From NCBI RefSeq assembly GCF_003014675.1, contig NZ_PYAU01000001.1, positions 3,348,001-3,412,000 on the forward strand: a DNA stretch of 64,000 bases, in the 5' to 3' direction. Position 1 is the first letter of the stretch. Each line of letters begins with the position of its first letter. The notes beneath the pieces are model-generated. The model ran no database searches, had not been told where the DNA came from, and saw nothing but the letters and a program-made list of their open reading frames with translations. Origin of the DNA: Labedella gwakjiensis (GTDB taxonomy: Bacteria; Actinomycetota; Actinomycetes; Actinomycetales; Microbacteriaceae). The position numbers and the translations under genes were made by a program. Below are positions 29,278-37,825 of the stretch, piece after piece.

Positions 29278-30062
29278 ACGAGCGGTCCGGCGATGGGACG
29301 CTTCGCGGAGATGGCATCGCCGGACGATTGGTGGCGGACGCGACGAAGGACCCACGGTACGAGGTACTCGCGAGCCCACTGGATGTCCTCGCTGCGCACG
29401 TCGCGCCGGGATCGTTCCGGGAACGGCTCCGGCCTCATCGGCTCGAGCGTGTTCGGCACGTCGAGGGCGTCGAGCACCATCCGTGCCACCGTGTGATGTC
29501 CGATCGGGTTGAGGTGGAGGCGGTCCGGGGCCCACATCCGCTGATCCTGGATCTCCGTGAGGGCCCACTGGTCCGCCACGATGCAGTCGAACTTCGCCGC
29601 GACGCTCCTGATGTTCTCGTTGTAGATCGCGACCTTGCCCCTGATGCTGCGGAAGACGGGGGAGAAACCCACGTCGACACCCGTGAACACGACGATCGTC
29701 GCGCGGTCGGCCGCGAGTCTCTCGATGGTGGTCTCGAACTTCGCGGCGATCTCGTCCGGATCGGTGCCCGGGCGGATCACGTCGTTCCCGCCGGCGGAGA
29801 TCGTGATGAGATCCGGCCGGAGTTGGATCGCCGGTTCGATCTGCTCGTCCATGATCTGCTGGATCAGCTTGCCGCGAACGGCGAGATTGGCGTACCGGAA
29901 GTTCTCGTTTCCGGCGGCGAGGACCTCGGCGACTCGATCGGCCCAGCCGCGGTTTCCTCCGGGGGCGTTGGGCTCCGGATCCCCGATCCCCTCGGTGAAG
30001 GAGTCGCCGATGGCGACGTAACGGGACCACGGGTGGAGCATCTCGTGCGCTGTCTCCGACAT
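29250..30062 (-). CDS. SGNH/GDSL hydrolase
   Basis: A 270-residue esterase-like protein. Block I is VAIGDSFTEGIGD with the catalytic Ser, block III SAGGNDV, and block V APDRLHLNPIGHHTVA with Asp and His. There is no signal peptide, so it should be cytosolic. Substrate unknown. GAGGAGG lies before the ATG. Its 3' end overlaps the convergent TrmH-type gene. Confidence 0.88.
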   Translation of the reverse strand: MSETAHEMLHPWSRYVAIGDSFTEGIGDPEPNAPGGNRGWADRVAEVLAAGNENFRYANLAVRGKLIQQIMDEQIEPAIQLRPDLITISAGGNDVIRPGTDPDEIAAKFETTIERLAADRATIVVFTGVDVGFSPVFRSIRGKVAIYNENIRSVAAKFDCIVADQWALTEIQDQRMWAPDRLHLNPIGHHTVARMVLDALDVPNTLEPMRPEPFPERSRRDVRSEDIQWAREYLVPWVLRRVRHQSSGDAISAKRPIAGPLVQPAELRED

Positions 30063-30141
30063 GGGCGACCTCCTCTTCCACTCGGTCCGTCCAGAGTACC
30101 CATCCCCGTCACCGGCGGTCCGCGGTGTCGGCGGAGTCGTC

Positions 30142-30147
30142 TAATGT
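30142..30147 (+). promoter_or_regulatory. -10 box (TAATGT) for the leaderless helicase gene
   Basis: TAATGT, then 7 bases, then GTG 30155. This argues against a start at GTG 30125, which would lie above the transcript start. Confidence 0.5.
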
Positions 30148-30154
30148 ACTGCGA

Positions 30155-31975
30155 GTGGATGCGGACGGGATGACGGAGAACGGCGAAGCCGGACCCCGCA
30201 TCGGAACCGCCGCAGCGGAGCATCTCTCGCCGGCGTTCCCCGAGCGCGCCGCGTGGGGAACGGTCAGCAAGCTCCGTGCCTGGCAGGCAGAGGCGATGGA
30301 CGCGTACTTCGCCAGCGAGCCGCGCGACTTCCTCGCCGCGGCGACGCCGGGTGCGGGGAAGACCACCTTCGCGCTCCGACTCGCCGCTGAGCTCCTCTCG
30401 CGTCGCACGGTCGACCGCGTCACCGTCGTGGCACCGACGGAGCACCTCAAGAAGCAGTGGGCCGAAGCGGCCAGTCGTGCCGGCATCCGGTTGGACCCGG
30501 AGTTCAGCAACCGCGCAGGCGTCGTAGGCCGCCACTTCCACGGGGTCGTTGTGACCTACGCCCAGGTTGCGACGCGAGCCGCGCTCCACGAGAGCCTCAC
30601 CGCCTCGTCGCGGACGCTCGTGATCCTCGACGAGGTCCACCACGGAGGGGACGCGCTGAGCTGGGGCGATGCGATCCGTGAGGCGTTCTCGCCGGCCGTG
30701 CGGCGACTCTCCCTGACGGGGACGCCGTTCCGATCGGACACCGCGCCCATCCCCTTCGTCACGTACCTGCCGGATCGAGAGGGCATCAGGACGTCGGTCA
30801 CCGACTTCGACTACGGCTACGGGCGGGCCCTCGCCGACGGCGTCGTCCGGCCGGTGATCTTCATGGTGTATGCGGGGCACATGAGGTGGCGGACGAGCAC
30901 GGGCGACGAGATGGAGGCCCGGCTCGGCGAAGGCAACACGAAGGACATCACCTCTCAGGCCTGGCGCACAGCACTCGACCCGGCGGGGGAGTGGATCCCA
31001 TCCGTGCTCCGCGCCGCCGACCGGCGACTGACCGAGGTGCGGCACGGTGTCCCCGATGCCGGCGGTCTCGTGATCGCCACCGATCACTTCGCCGCTAAAG
31101 GCTATGCGGCCATCCTCGAGCGGCTGACCGGGGAAGCTCCCACCGTGGTCCTCTCCGACGACGCCGAAGCGAGCGCGAAGATCGACTCGTTCTCCGAAGG
31201 CACCGGGCGGTGGTTGGTCGCCGTGCGCATGGTCAGCGAGGGGGTGGACGTGCCGCGATTGTCGGTCGGCGTCTATGCGACCTCCGCGTCGACTCCGCTC
31301 TTCTTCGCGCAGGCGATCGGACGCTTCGTGCGTGCCAGGAGACGAGGCGAGACCGCCAGCGTTTTCCTCCCGAACGTCCCGCAGCTCATGAACCTCGCGG
31401 CGGAGCTCGAGCGCGTGCGGGACCACGCGCTCGATCGGCGCCAGGATCCGAACGCCGAGGGCGATCTCTGGAATCCGGAAGACGCCATGATGGGGGAGGC
31501 GAACCGTTCCGACAAGGCCTCGGACTCGCTCATGGGCGAGTTCAGCTTCGAGGCGATAGCGTCGGATGCGACCTTCGATCGCGTGGTCTTCGACGGTGAT
31601 GAGTTCGGCTCCTATGCCGTGCCCGGCACCGAGGAGGAGCTCGACTTCATCGGTATCCCCGGGATCCTCGAGCCTGATCAGGTGCATGAGCTGTTGACCC
31701 AACGTCATCAGCGGCAGGCGCGACGCATCGACGGGAAGAGAAAGCAGGCGCCGCCAGAGGAGCAGCCGCCACAGGCCCTGTATCGCACGCTCAAGGAGCA
31801 GCGGAGTCTGCTGAACAGTCTCGTCGGGCTGTACGCGAAGAACACGAACGAGCCGCATGGCCTCGTGCACGCCGAGCTCCGTCGAGTATGCGGCGGCCCG
31901 CCCGTCGCTCAGGCGAGTGTGACCCAGTTGCAGCAGCGCATCGACTACCTCCGCCGCCGCCTCGGCTCCCACTGA
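30155..31975 (+). CDS. DEAD/DEAH-box superfamily 2 helicase
   Basis: A 606-residue helicase. The Walker A motif TPGAGKT lies at 64-70, motif II DEVHH at 159-163, SLTGTPFRSD is motif III, and QAIGRFVRARR is motif VI. After the two RecA domains the last 170 residues are family-specific and basic. It is close to the DEAD/DEAH helicases found singly in many actinobacteria; substrate unknown. GTG 30155 is chosen for its position 7 bases after TAATGT; ATG 30170 is also possible. The 68-bp repeat array begins just after its stop. Confidence 0.87.
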   Translation: MDADGMTENGEAGPRIGTAAAEHLSPAFPERAAWGTVSKLRAWQAEAMDAYFASEPRDFLAAATPGAGKTTFALRLAAELLSRRTVDRVTVVAPTEHLKKQWAEAASRAGIRLDPEFSNRAGVVGRHFHGVVVTYAQVATRAALHESLTASSRTLVILDEVHHGGDALSWGDAIREAFSPAVRRLSLTGTPFRSDTAPIPFVTYLPDREGIRTSVTDFDYGYGRALADGVVRPVIFMVYAGHMRWRTSTGDEMEARLGEGNTKDITSQAWRTALDPAGEWIPSVLRAADRRLTEVRHGVPDAGGLVIATDHFAAKGYAAILERLTGEAPTVVLSDDAEASAKIDSFSEGTGRWLVAVRMVSEGVDVPRLSVGVYATSASTPLFFAQAIGRFVRARRRGETASVFLPNVPQLMNLAAELERVRDHALDRRQDPNAEGDLWNPEDAMMGEANRSDKASDSLMGEFSFEAIASDATFDRVVFDGDEFGSYAVPGTEEELDFIGIPGILEPDQVHELLTQRHQRQARRIDGKRKQAPPEEQPPQALYRTLKEQRSLLNSLVGLYAKNTNEPHGLVHAELRRVCGGPPVAQASVTQLQQRIDYLRRRLGSH

Positions 31976-31998
31976 GCGTTGTCGACGGCTACCTCGAG

Positions 31999-32370
31999 CG
32001 TCGGGCACCTCTCTCTGCCGGGGGGCGAGGCGCCCATCGGACGTGTATCCAGCACCTGCGGTCGGGGCGTGCTCCCGCGGTCGGACGGGAGGCAAGGCGC
32101 CCATCGGACGTGTATCCAGCACCTGCCGCTGGGTCGGGACTCCCGTTCTGCTGCGGGAGGCAAGGTGCCCATCGGACGTGTATCCAGCACCTGCCGCTGG
32201 GTCGGGACTCCCGTTCTGCTGCGGGGGGCAAGGTGCCCATCGGACGTGTATCCAGCACCTGCCGCTGGGTCGGGACTCCCGATCTGCTGCGGGAGGCAAG
32301 GTGCCCATCGGACGTGTATCCAGCACCTGCCATCGGGTAGCGTTCCACGCTCTGCCGCGGCGCTAAAAAA
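31999..32370. repeat. Tandem array of a 67/68-bp intergenic repeat
   Basis: Five identical 27-bp cores beginning GCCCATCGGACGTGTATCCA lie at 32032-32058, 32099-32125, 32167-32193, 32235-32261 and 32303-32329 (periods 67, 68, 68, 68). The 40-41 bases between cores hold a hairpin, CTCCCG then 8 bases then CGGGAG. Its stem is kept in interval 1 although the loop differs completely; intervals 2-4 are near identical. Diverged half-units flank both ends. All frames are nearly stop-free because 68 is not a multiple of 3, and I see no gene here. It lies between the helicase gene and the tRNA-Leu terminator. Confidence 0.93.
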
Positions 32371-32405
32371 CACAGAAGGCCCGGATCGCGATGATCCGGG
32401 CCTTC
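32365..32405 (-). terminator. Rho-independent terminator of tRNA-Leu
   Basis: A 13-bp perfect stem (32375-32387 with 32393-32405) with a 5-base loop. On the minus strand it is followed by TGTG and six T residues. It is the only terminator here with a real T tract. Confidence 0.88.
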
Positions 32406-32414
32406 CAACTCACG

Positions 32415-32501
32415 TGCGCGAGGGGGGACTTGAACCCCCACGCCCATTAATAGGGCACTAGCACCTCAAGCTAGCGCGTCTGCCAATTCCGCCACCCGCG
32501 C
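32415..32501 (-). tRNA. tRNA-Leu (anticodon GAG)
   Basis: An 87-base class II tRNA. The acceptor stem GCGCGGG pairs with CTCGCGC (one G-T wobble). The D-arm contains TGGCGGAATTGGCAGACGC, the anticodon stem CTAGC/GCTAG encloses TTGAGGT with anticodon GAG, and a long variable arm precedes GGTTCAAGTCC. CCA is not encoded. It decodes CTC and probably CTT leucine codons. Confidence 0.96.
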
Positions 32502-32588
32502 GAGTTGTTTCGGCTCCCAGCTTCGGGCGCCGAGAAACGACGATAGCACGAATTCCGGACGTGTTTTCACACCCTCGAGGGCAGCGGG

Positions 32589-32594
32589 TAGCGT
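32589..32594 (+). promoter_or_regulatory. -10 box (TAGCGT) for the leaderless M20 peptidase gene
   Basis: TAGCGT, 6 bases, then ATG 32601. TTTCAC lies 18 bases upstream and may be a weak -35. Confidence 0.6.
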
Positions 32595-32600
32595 GGACGC

Positions 32601-33929
32601 ATGCCCTCCTCCCCAGACGACCGCACGACACCGGACCTCGAGAATGACGAGACCGTCCGCGTCGCGCGGGATCTCATCCGATTCGACACGACGAACTACG
32701 GCGAAGGGAAGGCGAAGCCGGAGAAGGACGCGGCGGAGTACGTCGCCGCGTATCTGCGTGATCTCGGCCTGGATCCCGAACTCATCGACGCGGCTCCGGG
32801 GCGGACCAGCGTCGTCGCGCGTGTGGCGGGTCGTGATGCCGACAAGCCGGCTCTCGTCGTGCACGGTCACCTCGACGTGGTTCCAGCCGATCCGGCGAAC
32901 TGGTCCGTCGACCCGTTCGCCGGAGAGATCCGAGACGGCATGCTGTGGGGCCGAGGCGCCGTCGACATGAAGAACATGGACGCGATGATCCTCACCGCCG
33001 TGGCCGACCTGGCCCGTGGTGGGGGAGCCCCCGAGCGGGATCTCGTGCTCGCCTTCTTCTCAGACGAGGAGAACGGCGGCGTCTACGGCTCGCAGCACAT
33101 CGTGAAGACGCGCCCTGAGCTGTTCGACGGCGCGACGGAAGCGATCAGTGAGGTCGGCGGGTATTCGATCACGGTCGGTGGACGTCGGGCGTACCTCATG
33201 CAGACGGCGGAGAAGTCGCTCGTCTGGATCCGTCTCCGTGCTCAAGGTGTCGCGGCTCACGGATCGAGGGTCATCGAGAACAATGCGGTGACCAAGCTCG
33301 CCGTCGCCATCGCGGCGATCGGCCGGACCGAGTGGCCGATCCGCCTGACGGAGACGACCACGGCCCTTCTCGCGGAGCTTGCCGAGATCCTCGGCGTCGA
33401 CCCCGAAACCACGGGGCCGGACGAGATCGCCATCGCGACCGGCACGGCCGCCGGCTTCATCCGCGCGTCGCTCCGCACGACGAGCAACCCGACGCTCCTC
33501 GAGGCCGGGTACAAGCACAACGTGATCCCCGACGTCGCCACGGCGCTCGTCGATATCCGCACCCTCCCGGGCGAGGAGGACGACGTCCTGGCCGAGGTGC
33601 GCGCGATCGTGGGCGAAGACATCGAGATCGAGATCGTTCAGCAGGACATCGGACTCGAGACGCCGTTCGCGGGCCCGCTGATCGATGCGGCCGTCGCGAC
33701 CCTCCAGGCGCACGACCCGGAGGCCGTCGTGCTCCCGTATATGCTCTCCGGGGGGACCGACAACAAGGCGCTCTCGCGGCTGGGAATCACCGGCTACGGG
33801 TTCGCTCCGCTCCGCCTGCCGGAGGACGTCGACTTCCCCGCGATGTTCCACGGGGTGGATGAGCGCGTGCCGCTCGAGTCGCTCGTGTTCGGGCGGCGAG
33901 TCCTCGAGGATCTGTTCCGCACCTACTGA
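32601..33929 (+). CDS. M20-family metallopeptidase
   Basis: A 442-residue zinc-dependent peptidase or amidohydrolase of the M20/ArgE/DapE group. HGHLDVV carries His90 and Asp92, and DMKNMD holds a bridging Asp (122). FFSDEENGG carries the catalytic Glu pair near 156. A small dimerisation domain follows, then HGVDERVPLES with the last His. The M. tuberculosis equivalent by synteny is Rv2141c. Substrate unknown. The start lies 6 bases after a -10 box; uppP follows 18 bases after its stop. Confidence 0.9.
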   Translation: MPSSPDDRTTPDLENDETVRVARDLIRFDTTNYGEGKAKPEKDAAEYVAAYLRDLGLDPELIDAAPGRTSVVARVAGRDADKPALVVHGHLDVVPADPANWSVDPFAGEIRDGMLWGRGAVDMKNMDAMILTAVADLARGGGAPERDLVLAFFSDEENGGVYGSQHIVKTRPELFDGATEAISEVGGYSITVGGRRAYLMQTAEKSLVWIRLRAQGVAAHGSRVIENNAVTKLAVAIAAIGRTEWPIRLTETTTALLAELAEILGVDPETTGPDEIAIATGTAAGFIRASLRTTSNPTLLEAGYKHNVIPDVATALVDIRTLPGEEDDVLAEVRAIVGEDIEIEIVQQDIGLETPFAGPLIDAAVATLQAHDPEAVVLPYMLSGGTDNKALSRLGITGYGFAPLRLPEDVDFPAMFHGVDERVPLESLVFGRRVLEDLFRTY

Positions 33930-33947
33930 CCGTCAGGAGAGCCCCGA

Positions 33948-34802
33948 GTGGACTTCGTCAATGCGATCATCCTTGGCCTCGTCCAGGGTCTCACCGAGTT
34001 CCTCCCGATCTCCTCGAGTGCTCATCTGCGCATCGTCGGCGAGTTCCTCGGGACGGGAGAGGATCCGGGAGCGCGGTTCACGGCGATCACGCAGATCGGC
34101 ACGGAGCTCGCCGTCGTCATCTTCTTCTGGCGAGACATCGTGCGCATCATCGGGGCGTGGTTCCGTTCGCTCGCCGGTCGCGTCCCGCGGAACGATCCCG
34201 ACGCGCGGATGGGATGGCTCATCATCATCGGTTCGGTTCCGATCGTGGTGCTCGGTCTGCTGTTCCAGGATCAGATCGAGACGACGTTCCGTTCGCTCTG
34301 GTTCATCGCCGGGACGCTCATCGGCTTCGGCATCCTGCTGGGTATCGCTGACTACGTCGGGGCGAAGCGTCGCGAGCTCGGGGACATCACCTACCCGCAC
34401 GGCATCGTCTACGGCATGGCACAGGCGCTCGCCCTGATCCCGGGCGTCTCCCGATCGGGTGGCACGATCACGGCCGGCCTGTTCCTCGGCTACAAGCGCG
34501 AGGCGGCCGCTCGCTACGCGTTCCTCCTCGCGATCCCCGCCGTCTTCGGAAGCGGACTGTACCAAGTGGCGAAGTCCATCACCGACCCGTGCGTCGACGG
34601 GGCGACGGGATGCCTCCCGGAGGTCTACGGGCCGCTCGAGACCCTCGTCGCGACCGTCATCGCCTTCGTCGTCGCGCTCGTCGTGATCAAGTTCTTCATG
34701 CAGTACATCTCCAAGCGGTCGTTCCTGCCCTTCGTGGTCTACAGGATCGTGCTCGGCCTCGTGTTGATCGTCCTCCTCTCGACGGGCGCGATGCAGGCCT
34801 GA
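33948..34802 (+). CDS. uppP: Undecaprenyl-diphosphatase (UppP/BacA)
   Basis: A 284-residue polytopic membrane enzyme that recycles undecaprenyl diphosphate for cell-wall synthesis and gives bacitracin tolerance. Signatures are [17 protein letters not shown] (13-29) and [13 protein letters not shown] with the catalytic Ser/Arg. Start GTG 33948 follows AGGAGAG, 18 bases after the M20 gene. Confidence 0.95.
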   Translation: MDFVNAIILGLVQGLTEFLPISSSAHLRIVGEFLGTGEDPGARFTAITQIGTELAVVIFFWRDIVRIIGAWFRSLAGRVPRNDPDARMGWLIIIGSVPIVVLGLLFQDQIETTFRSLWFIAGTLIGFGILLGIADYVGAKRRELGDITYPHGIVYGMAQALALIPGVSRSGGTITAGLFLGYKREAAARYAFLLAIPAVFGSGLYQVAKSITDPCVDGATGCLPEVYGPLETLVATVIAFVVALVVIKFFMQYISKRSFLPFVVYRIVLGLVLIVLLSTGAMQA

Positions 34803-34830
34803 CCTGGTCCGCGGGGCGCGGACGCTCGCC

Positions 34831-34836
34831 TAGGCT
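34831..34836 (+). promoter_or_regulatory. -10 box (TAGGCT) for leaderless mshC
   Basis: TAGGCT, exactly 6 bases, then the mshC ATG. No ribosome-binding site. Confidence 0.65.
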
Positions 34837-34842
34837 GAGGGC

Positions 34843-36105
34843 ATGCGTGCTTGGCCCCGTCCCGACGTCCCCACGGTCCCCGGAGAGGCCTGTGCGCCCC
34901 TGCTCCACGACACGGCCAGCGGGCGACTCGTGGAGGTGCACACGGGGGACACCGCCCGTCTCTACGTGTGCGGGATCACCCCGTACGATGCCACCCACAT
35001 CGGGCACGCCTCGACGTACCTCGCCTTCGACACCCTGCAGCGCGTGTGGCTCGATGCGGGCCTCGAAGTGCACTACGCGCAGAACATCACCGACGTCGAC
35101 GACCCGCTCCTGGAGCGCGCGGCGCAACGCGGTCTCGACTGGCGCTCCCTGGCCGACGAGCAGATCCAGCTCTTCCGCGACGACATGACGGCCCTGAGCG
35201 TCCTGCCGCCCGACGATTACGTGGCCGTCACCGAGGTGATCGATCCGATCGCCGCGGCCGTCGTGCGTCTCCTCGACGCCGGTGTCGCCTATCGCGTCGA
35301 CACGCCCGACTCCGACGCGGGTGACGATGTGTACTTCGACATCGCCGCGGCCTCGGCTCCCGGTGTCTGGACCCTCGGTTCGGAGAGCGGGTACGACCGG
35401 GCTCTCATGGAGCGCCTGAGCGCCGAACGCGGGGGAGACCCCGACCGCGTCGGGAAGAAGGACCCTCTCGACCCGCTGCTGTGGCGTGCCGCGCGAGTGG
35501 GCGAACCGAGCTGGGAGACGGTCGTCGGCGCCGGTCGGCCCGGCTGGCACATCGAGTGTTCGGTGATCGCGCTCGATCATCTGGGAACAGACTTCACGGT
35601 GCAGGGCGGCGGTTCCGACCTGGTCTTCCCCCACCACGAGATGAGTGCGGGGCACGCGGCCGCGTTGTCTGGTCACCCCCTCGCAGCCGTCTACAGTCAC
35701 GCCGGAATGGTCGCCTATCAGGGCGAGAAGATGTCGAAGTCGCTCGGCAACCTCGTTCTCGTCTCCGAGCTCCGCGCACGCGGGGTCGACCCACGGGCCG
35801 TCCGGCTGGCCGTGCTCGCGCACCACTACCGTTCGGACTGGGAGTGGACCGATTCCGTCCTCGACGAGGCCGCCGACCGCGTCGTGCGCTGGCGGGACGT
35901 CGTCGACGGGCGACACTCCGAGCCGCGGCAGCAGGTGTCGGCGCGCGACGTCGTCGAGGCGATGCGTTCGGCCTTGCGGAACGATCTCGACACACCGGGC
36001 ACGATCGCCGTCGTCGACGAGGCCGTCCGATCCGGCGTCGACGACCCCGGTCTCCTGGTCAGCGCGATCGACGCGCTCCTCGGCGTCGCCCTCCTCGCGG
36101 ACTGA
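34843..36105 (+). CDS. mshC: L-cysteine:1D-myo-inositol 2-amino-2-deoxy-alpha-D-glucopyranoside ligase
   Basis: A 420-residue ATP-dependent ligase joining cysteine to GlcN-inositol in mycothiol synthesis. It is a cysteinyl-tRNA synthetase relative with [17 protein letters not shown] (HIGH at 52-55), KMSKS in [10 protein letters not shown] and the zinc/cysteine site [14 protein letters not shown]. It lacks the C-terminal tRNA-binding domain. MshC-specific features include [20 protein letters not shown]. The organism therefore makes mycothiol. The ATG lies 6 bases after TAGGCT. Confidence 0.95.
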   Translation: MRAWPRPDVPTVPGEACAPLLHDTASGRLVEVHTGDTARLYVCGITPYDATHIGHASTYLAFDTLQRVWLDAGLEVHYAQNITDVDDPLLERAAQRGLDWRSLADEQIQLFRDDMTALSVLPPDDYVAVTEVIDPIAAAVVRLLDAGVAYRVDTPDSDAGDDVYFDIAAASAPGVWTLGSESGYDRALMERLSAERGGDPDRVGKKDPLDPLLWRAARVGEPSWETVVGAGRPGWHIECSVIALDHLGTDFTVQGGGSDLVFPHHEMSAGHAAALSGHPLAAVYSHAGMVAYQGEKMSKSLGNLVLVSELRARGVDPRAVRLAVLAHHYRSDWEWTDSVLDEAADRVVRWRDVVDGRHSEPRQQVSARDVVEAMRSALRNDLDTPGTIAVVDEAVRSGVDDPGLLVSAIDALLGVALLAD

Positions 36106-36174
36106 TCGCGGATCCGTCCGCGTCCGCGAGGGGAACGGCTCAGGATCGGGGATCGAGCACGGCTCGACGGGACG

Positions 36175-37065
36175 TCAGGCCTTTCCCCACGGCTCGTCGC
36201 CGCTCTTGCCGTCTGGCTTGTCACCGCGACGGCGGAGATAGCGTTCGAACTCCTCGGCGATCGCATCGCCGCTCGCATCGGGGGATTCGACGGTGTCCCT
36301 CGCCTGCTCGAGCTGCTGGATGTATGTGGCCATCTCGTCGTCCTCCTCGGCCAGGACATCGATGCCCTGCTCCCACTCTGCGGCCTCGGAGAGGAGCTCT
36401 CCGCGGTCGATGACGACGTCGATGATCTCCTCGAGACGGTCGACGAGCGCGAGGACCGCCTTGGGCGACGGCGCGTTGTGCACGTAGTGCGGAACCGAGG
36501 CCCACACGGAGATGGTCGGCATGCCGAGCACCTCGGCGGCGTCCGCGATGACGCTCAGAATGCCGACCGGCCCCTCGTAGGAGGAGCGTTCGACGGCGAA
36601 TGCACGACGGACGTCGGGGTTCTCGCTCGTGGTGAAGATGGAGATCGGCCTCGTGTGGGGGACGTCGGCGAGCATCGCTCCGAGGAAGACGACCGCGGAC
36701 ACGTCGGCGGTGAGCGCCGCGTCCAGGATCTCCGCGGTGAAGCTCTTCCAGCTCCTCGACGGCTCGATTCCGAGCAGGAGGTAGACGGATCCCTGCCCGT
36801 CGCTCTCGACGGCGGGTCCGTACAACGTGGTCCCCGGCCACTGGATCGTCCGGCGACCGTCGTCGCCGGCGGCGATGGTGGGGCGAGTGAACTGATAGTC
36901 GTAGTAGTCCTCGGGGTCCACCGAAGCGAGAGGGACGAGCTGGAGCTGCTCCTTCAGGAGTCGGACCGTGCCCGTCGCCGCGTCGCCCGCGTCGTTCCAC
37001 CCTTCGAAAGCGACGACGAGGACCCGTCCCCGCGAGAACGCTTCGACTTCAGCCGTCACGTGCAC
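36175..37065 (-). CDS. PAC2-family protein
   Basis: A 296-residue PAC2-domain protein, related to proteasome-assembly chaperone 2 and archaeal/actinobacterial homologues (Rv2125 in M. tuberculosis). It shows VAFEGWNDAGDAATG near the N-terminus, GPAVESDGQGSVYLLLGIEP and SVWASVPHYV. Its function in bacteria is unproven; an ATP-grasp partner role has been suggested in some lineages. It converges with mshC and diverges from the HAD gene. The GTG start follows AAGGG. Confidence 0.88.
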   Translation of the reverse strand: MHVTAEVEAFSRGRVLVVAFEGWNDAGDAATGTVRLLKEQLQLVPLASVDPEDYYDYQFTRPTIAAGDDGRRTIQWPGTTLYGPAVESDGQGSVYLLLGIEPSRSWKSFTAEILDAALTADVSAVVFLGAMLADVPHTRPISIFTTSENPDVRRAFAVERSSYEGPVGILSVIADAAEVLGMPTISVWASVPHYVHNAPSPKAVLALVDRLEEIIDVVIDRGELLSEAAEWEQGIDVLAEEDDEMATYIQQLEQARDTVESPDASGDAIAEEFERYLRRRGDKPDGKSGDEPWGKA

Positions 37066-37127
37066 CAGCCCTTCCGCAGCCCTCCGGCCGATCGATCACT
37101 CCAGGATAGGCGCTTTCGACGACCGGG

Positions 37128-37133
37128 TAGCAT
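37128..37133 (+). promoter_or_regulatory. -10 box (TAGCAT) for the leaderless HAD gene
   Basis: TAGCAT, 8 bases, then GTG 37142. The spacing is at the long end for a leaderless transcript. Confidence 0.45.
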
Positions 37134-37141
37134 TGCACCCC

Positions 37142-37825
37142 GTGACCTCTCTGATGCCCGACGCCGTCCTGTGGGACATGGACGGAACCCTCGTCGATAC
37201 CGAGCCGTACTGGATCTCGGCCGAAACCGATCTCGTGGAGTCCTTCGGACACACCTGGACATACGAGGATGCGATGCAGCTCGTGGGGGCCGGGCTGTGG
37301 GATTCGGCGGAGACGCTCCGCTCGCACGGTGTGGACCTCTCAGCTGATGAGATCGTGTCGCAGCTGACGGGGACCGTCATGGACCGCATCACAGCCGACG
37401 GCGTGCCGTTCCGTCCGGGTGCCCTGGAGCTCCTCACCGACCTCCGCACGGCCGGCGTCCGCGTCGCGCTCGTCACGATGTCTGTACGCAGCATGGCTCG
37501 TCACGTGGTCGATCGGATGGACGACGACCCGTTCGAGGTCCTCATCACGGGCGACGAGGTCTCGCGGCCGAAGCCTCATCCCGACCCGTATCTGCGCGCG
37601 GCGGAGAGCCTCGGAGTCGATATCCGTCGCTGTGTGGCGATCGAGGATTCGCGCACGGGCCTCGCGTCCGCTGTCGCTGCGGGGACCGTCGCCGTCGCCG
37701 TTCCGCACGCCGTCTCCATCCCCGAGTCGGACGACCACGTCGTCTGGCCGACCCTCGCCGGCCGTACCGCTCAGGACATCGCCGATCTCTTCGCCGCACG
37801 CCGCGCGGACGCGGGCGTCCGATGA
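37142..37825 (+). CDS. HAD-superfamily phosphatase (beta-phosphoglucomutase/GPH-like)
   Basis: A 227-residue HAD hydrolase with motif I WDMDGTLVDTEPYW (Asp12, Asp14), an alpha-helical cap, motif II LVTMSVRS, the lysine in SRPKPHPDPYLRAA and motif IV IEDSRTGLASAVAAG. It dephosphorylates a small phosphorylated metabolite, probably a sugar phosphate; the substrate is unknown. GTG 37142 is preferred for its place after a -10 box; ATG 37154 is an alternative. trmI overlaps its stop (ATGA). Confidence 0.88.
   Translation: MTSLMPDAVLWDMDGTLVDTEPYWISAETDLVESFGHTWTYEDAMQLVGAGLWDSAETLRSHGVDLSADEIVSQLTGTVMDRITADGVPFRPGALELLTDLRTAGVRVALVTMSVRSMARHVVDRMDDDPFEVLITGDEVSRPKPHPDPYLRAAESLGVDIRRCVAIEDSRTGLASAVAAGTVAVAVPHAVSIPESDDHVVWPTLAGRTAQDIADLFAARRADAGVR

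Noticed and set aside
27448-30081. A large sirtuin fusion protein of 877 residues
   Set aside because: The extension is antisense to the TrmH-type gene. The sirtuin proper starts at 28329 with a strong ribosome site.
32032-32329. CRISPR array
   Set aside because: The 27-bp identical repeats and 40-41-bp intervals look CRISPR-like, but intervals 2-4 are almost identical to each other, so they are not spacers. No cas genes are present.
31945-32461. Repeat-protein genes in the tandem array on both strands
   Set aside because: The open frames exist because the 68-bp unit shifts frame each time and has few stops. No ribosome site, no conserved start, and they overlap the tRNA or its terminator.
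36106-36174. Terminator between mshC and the PAC2 gene
   Set aside because: Only short imperfect G+C-rich inverted repeats are visible; none approaches the other hairpins in strength.
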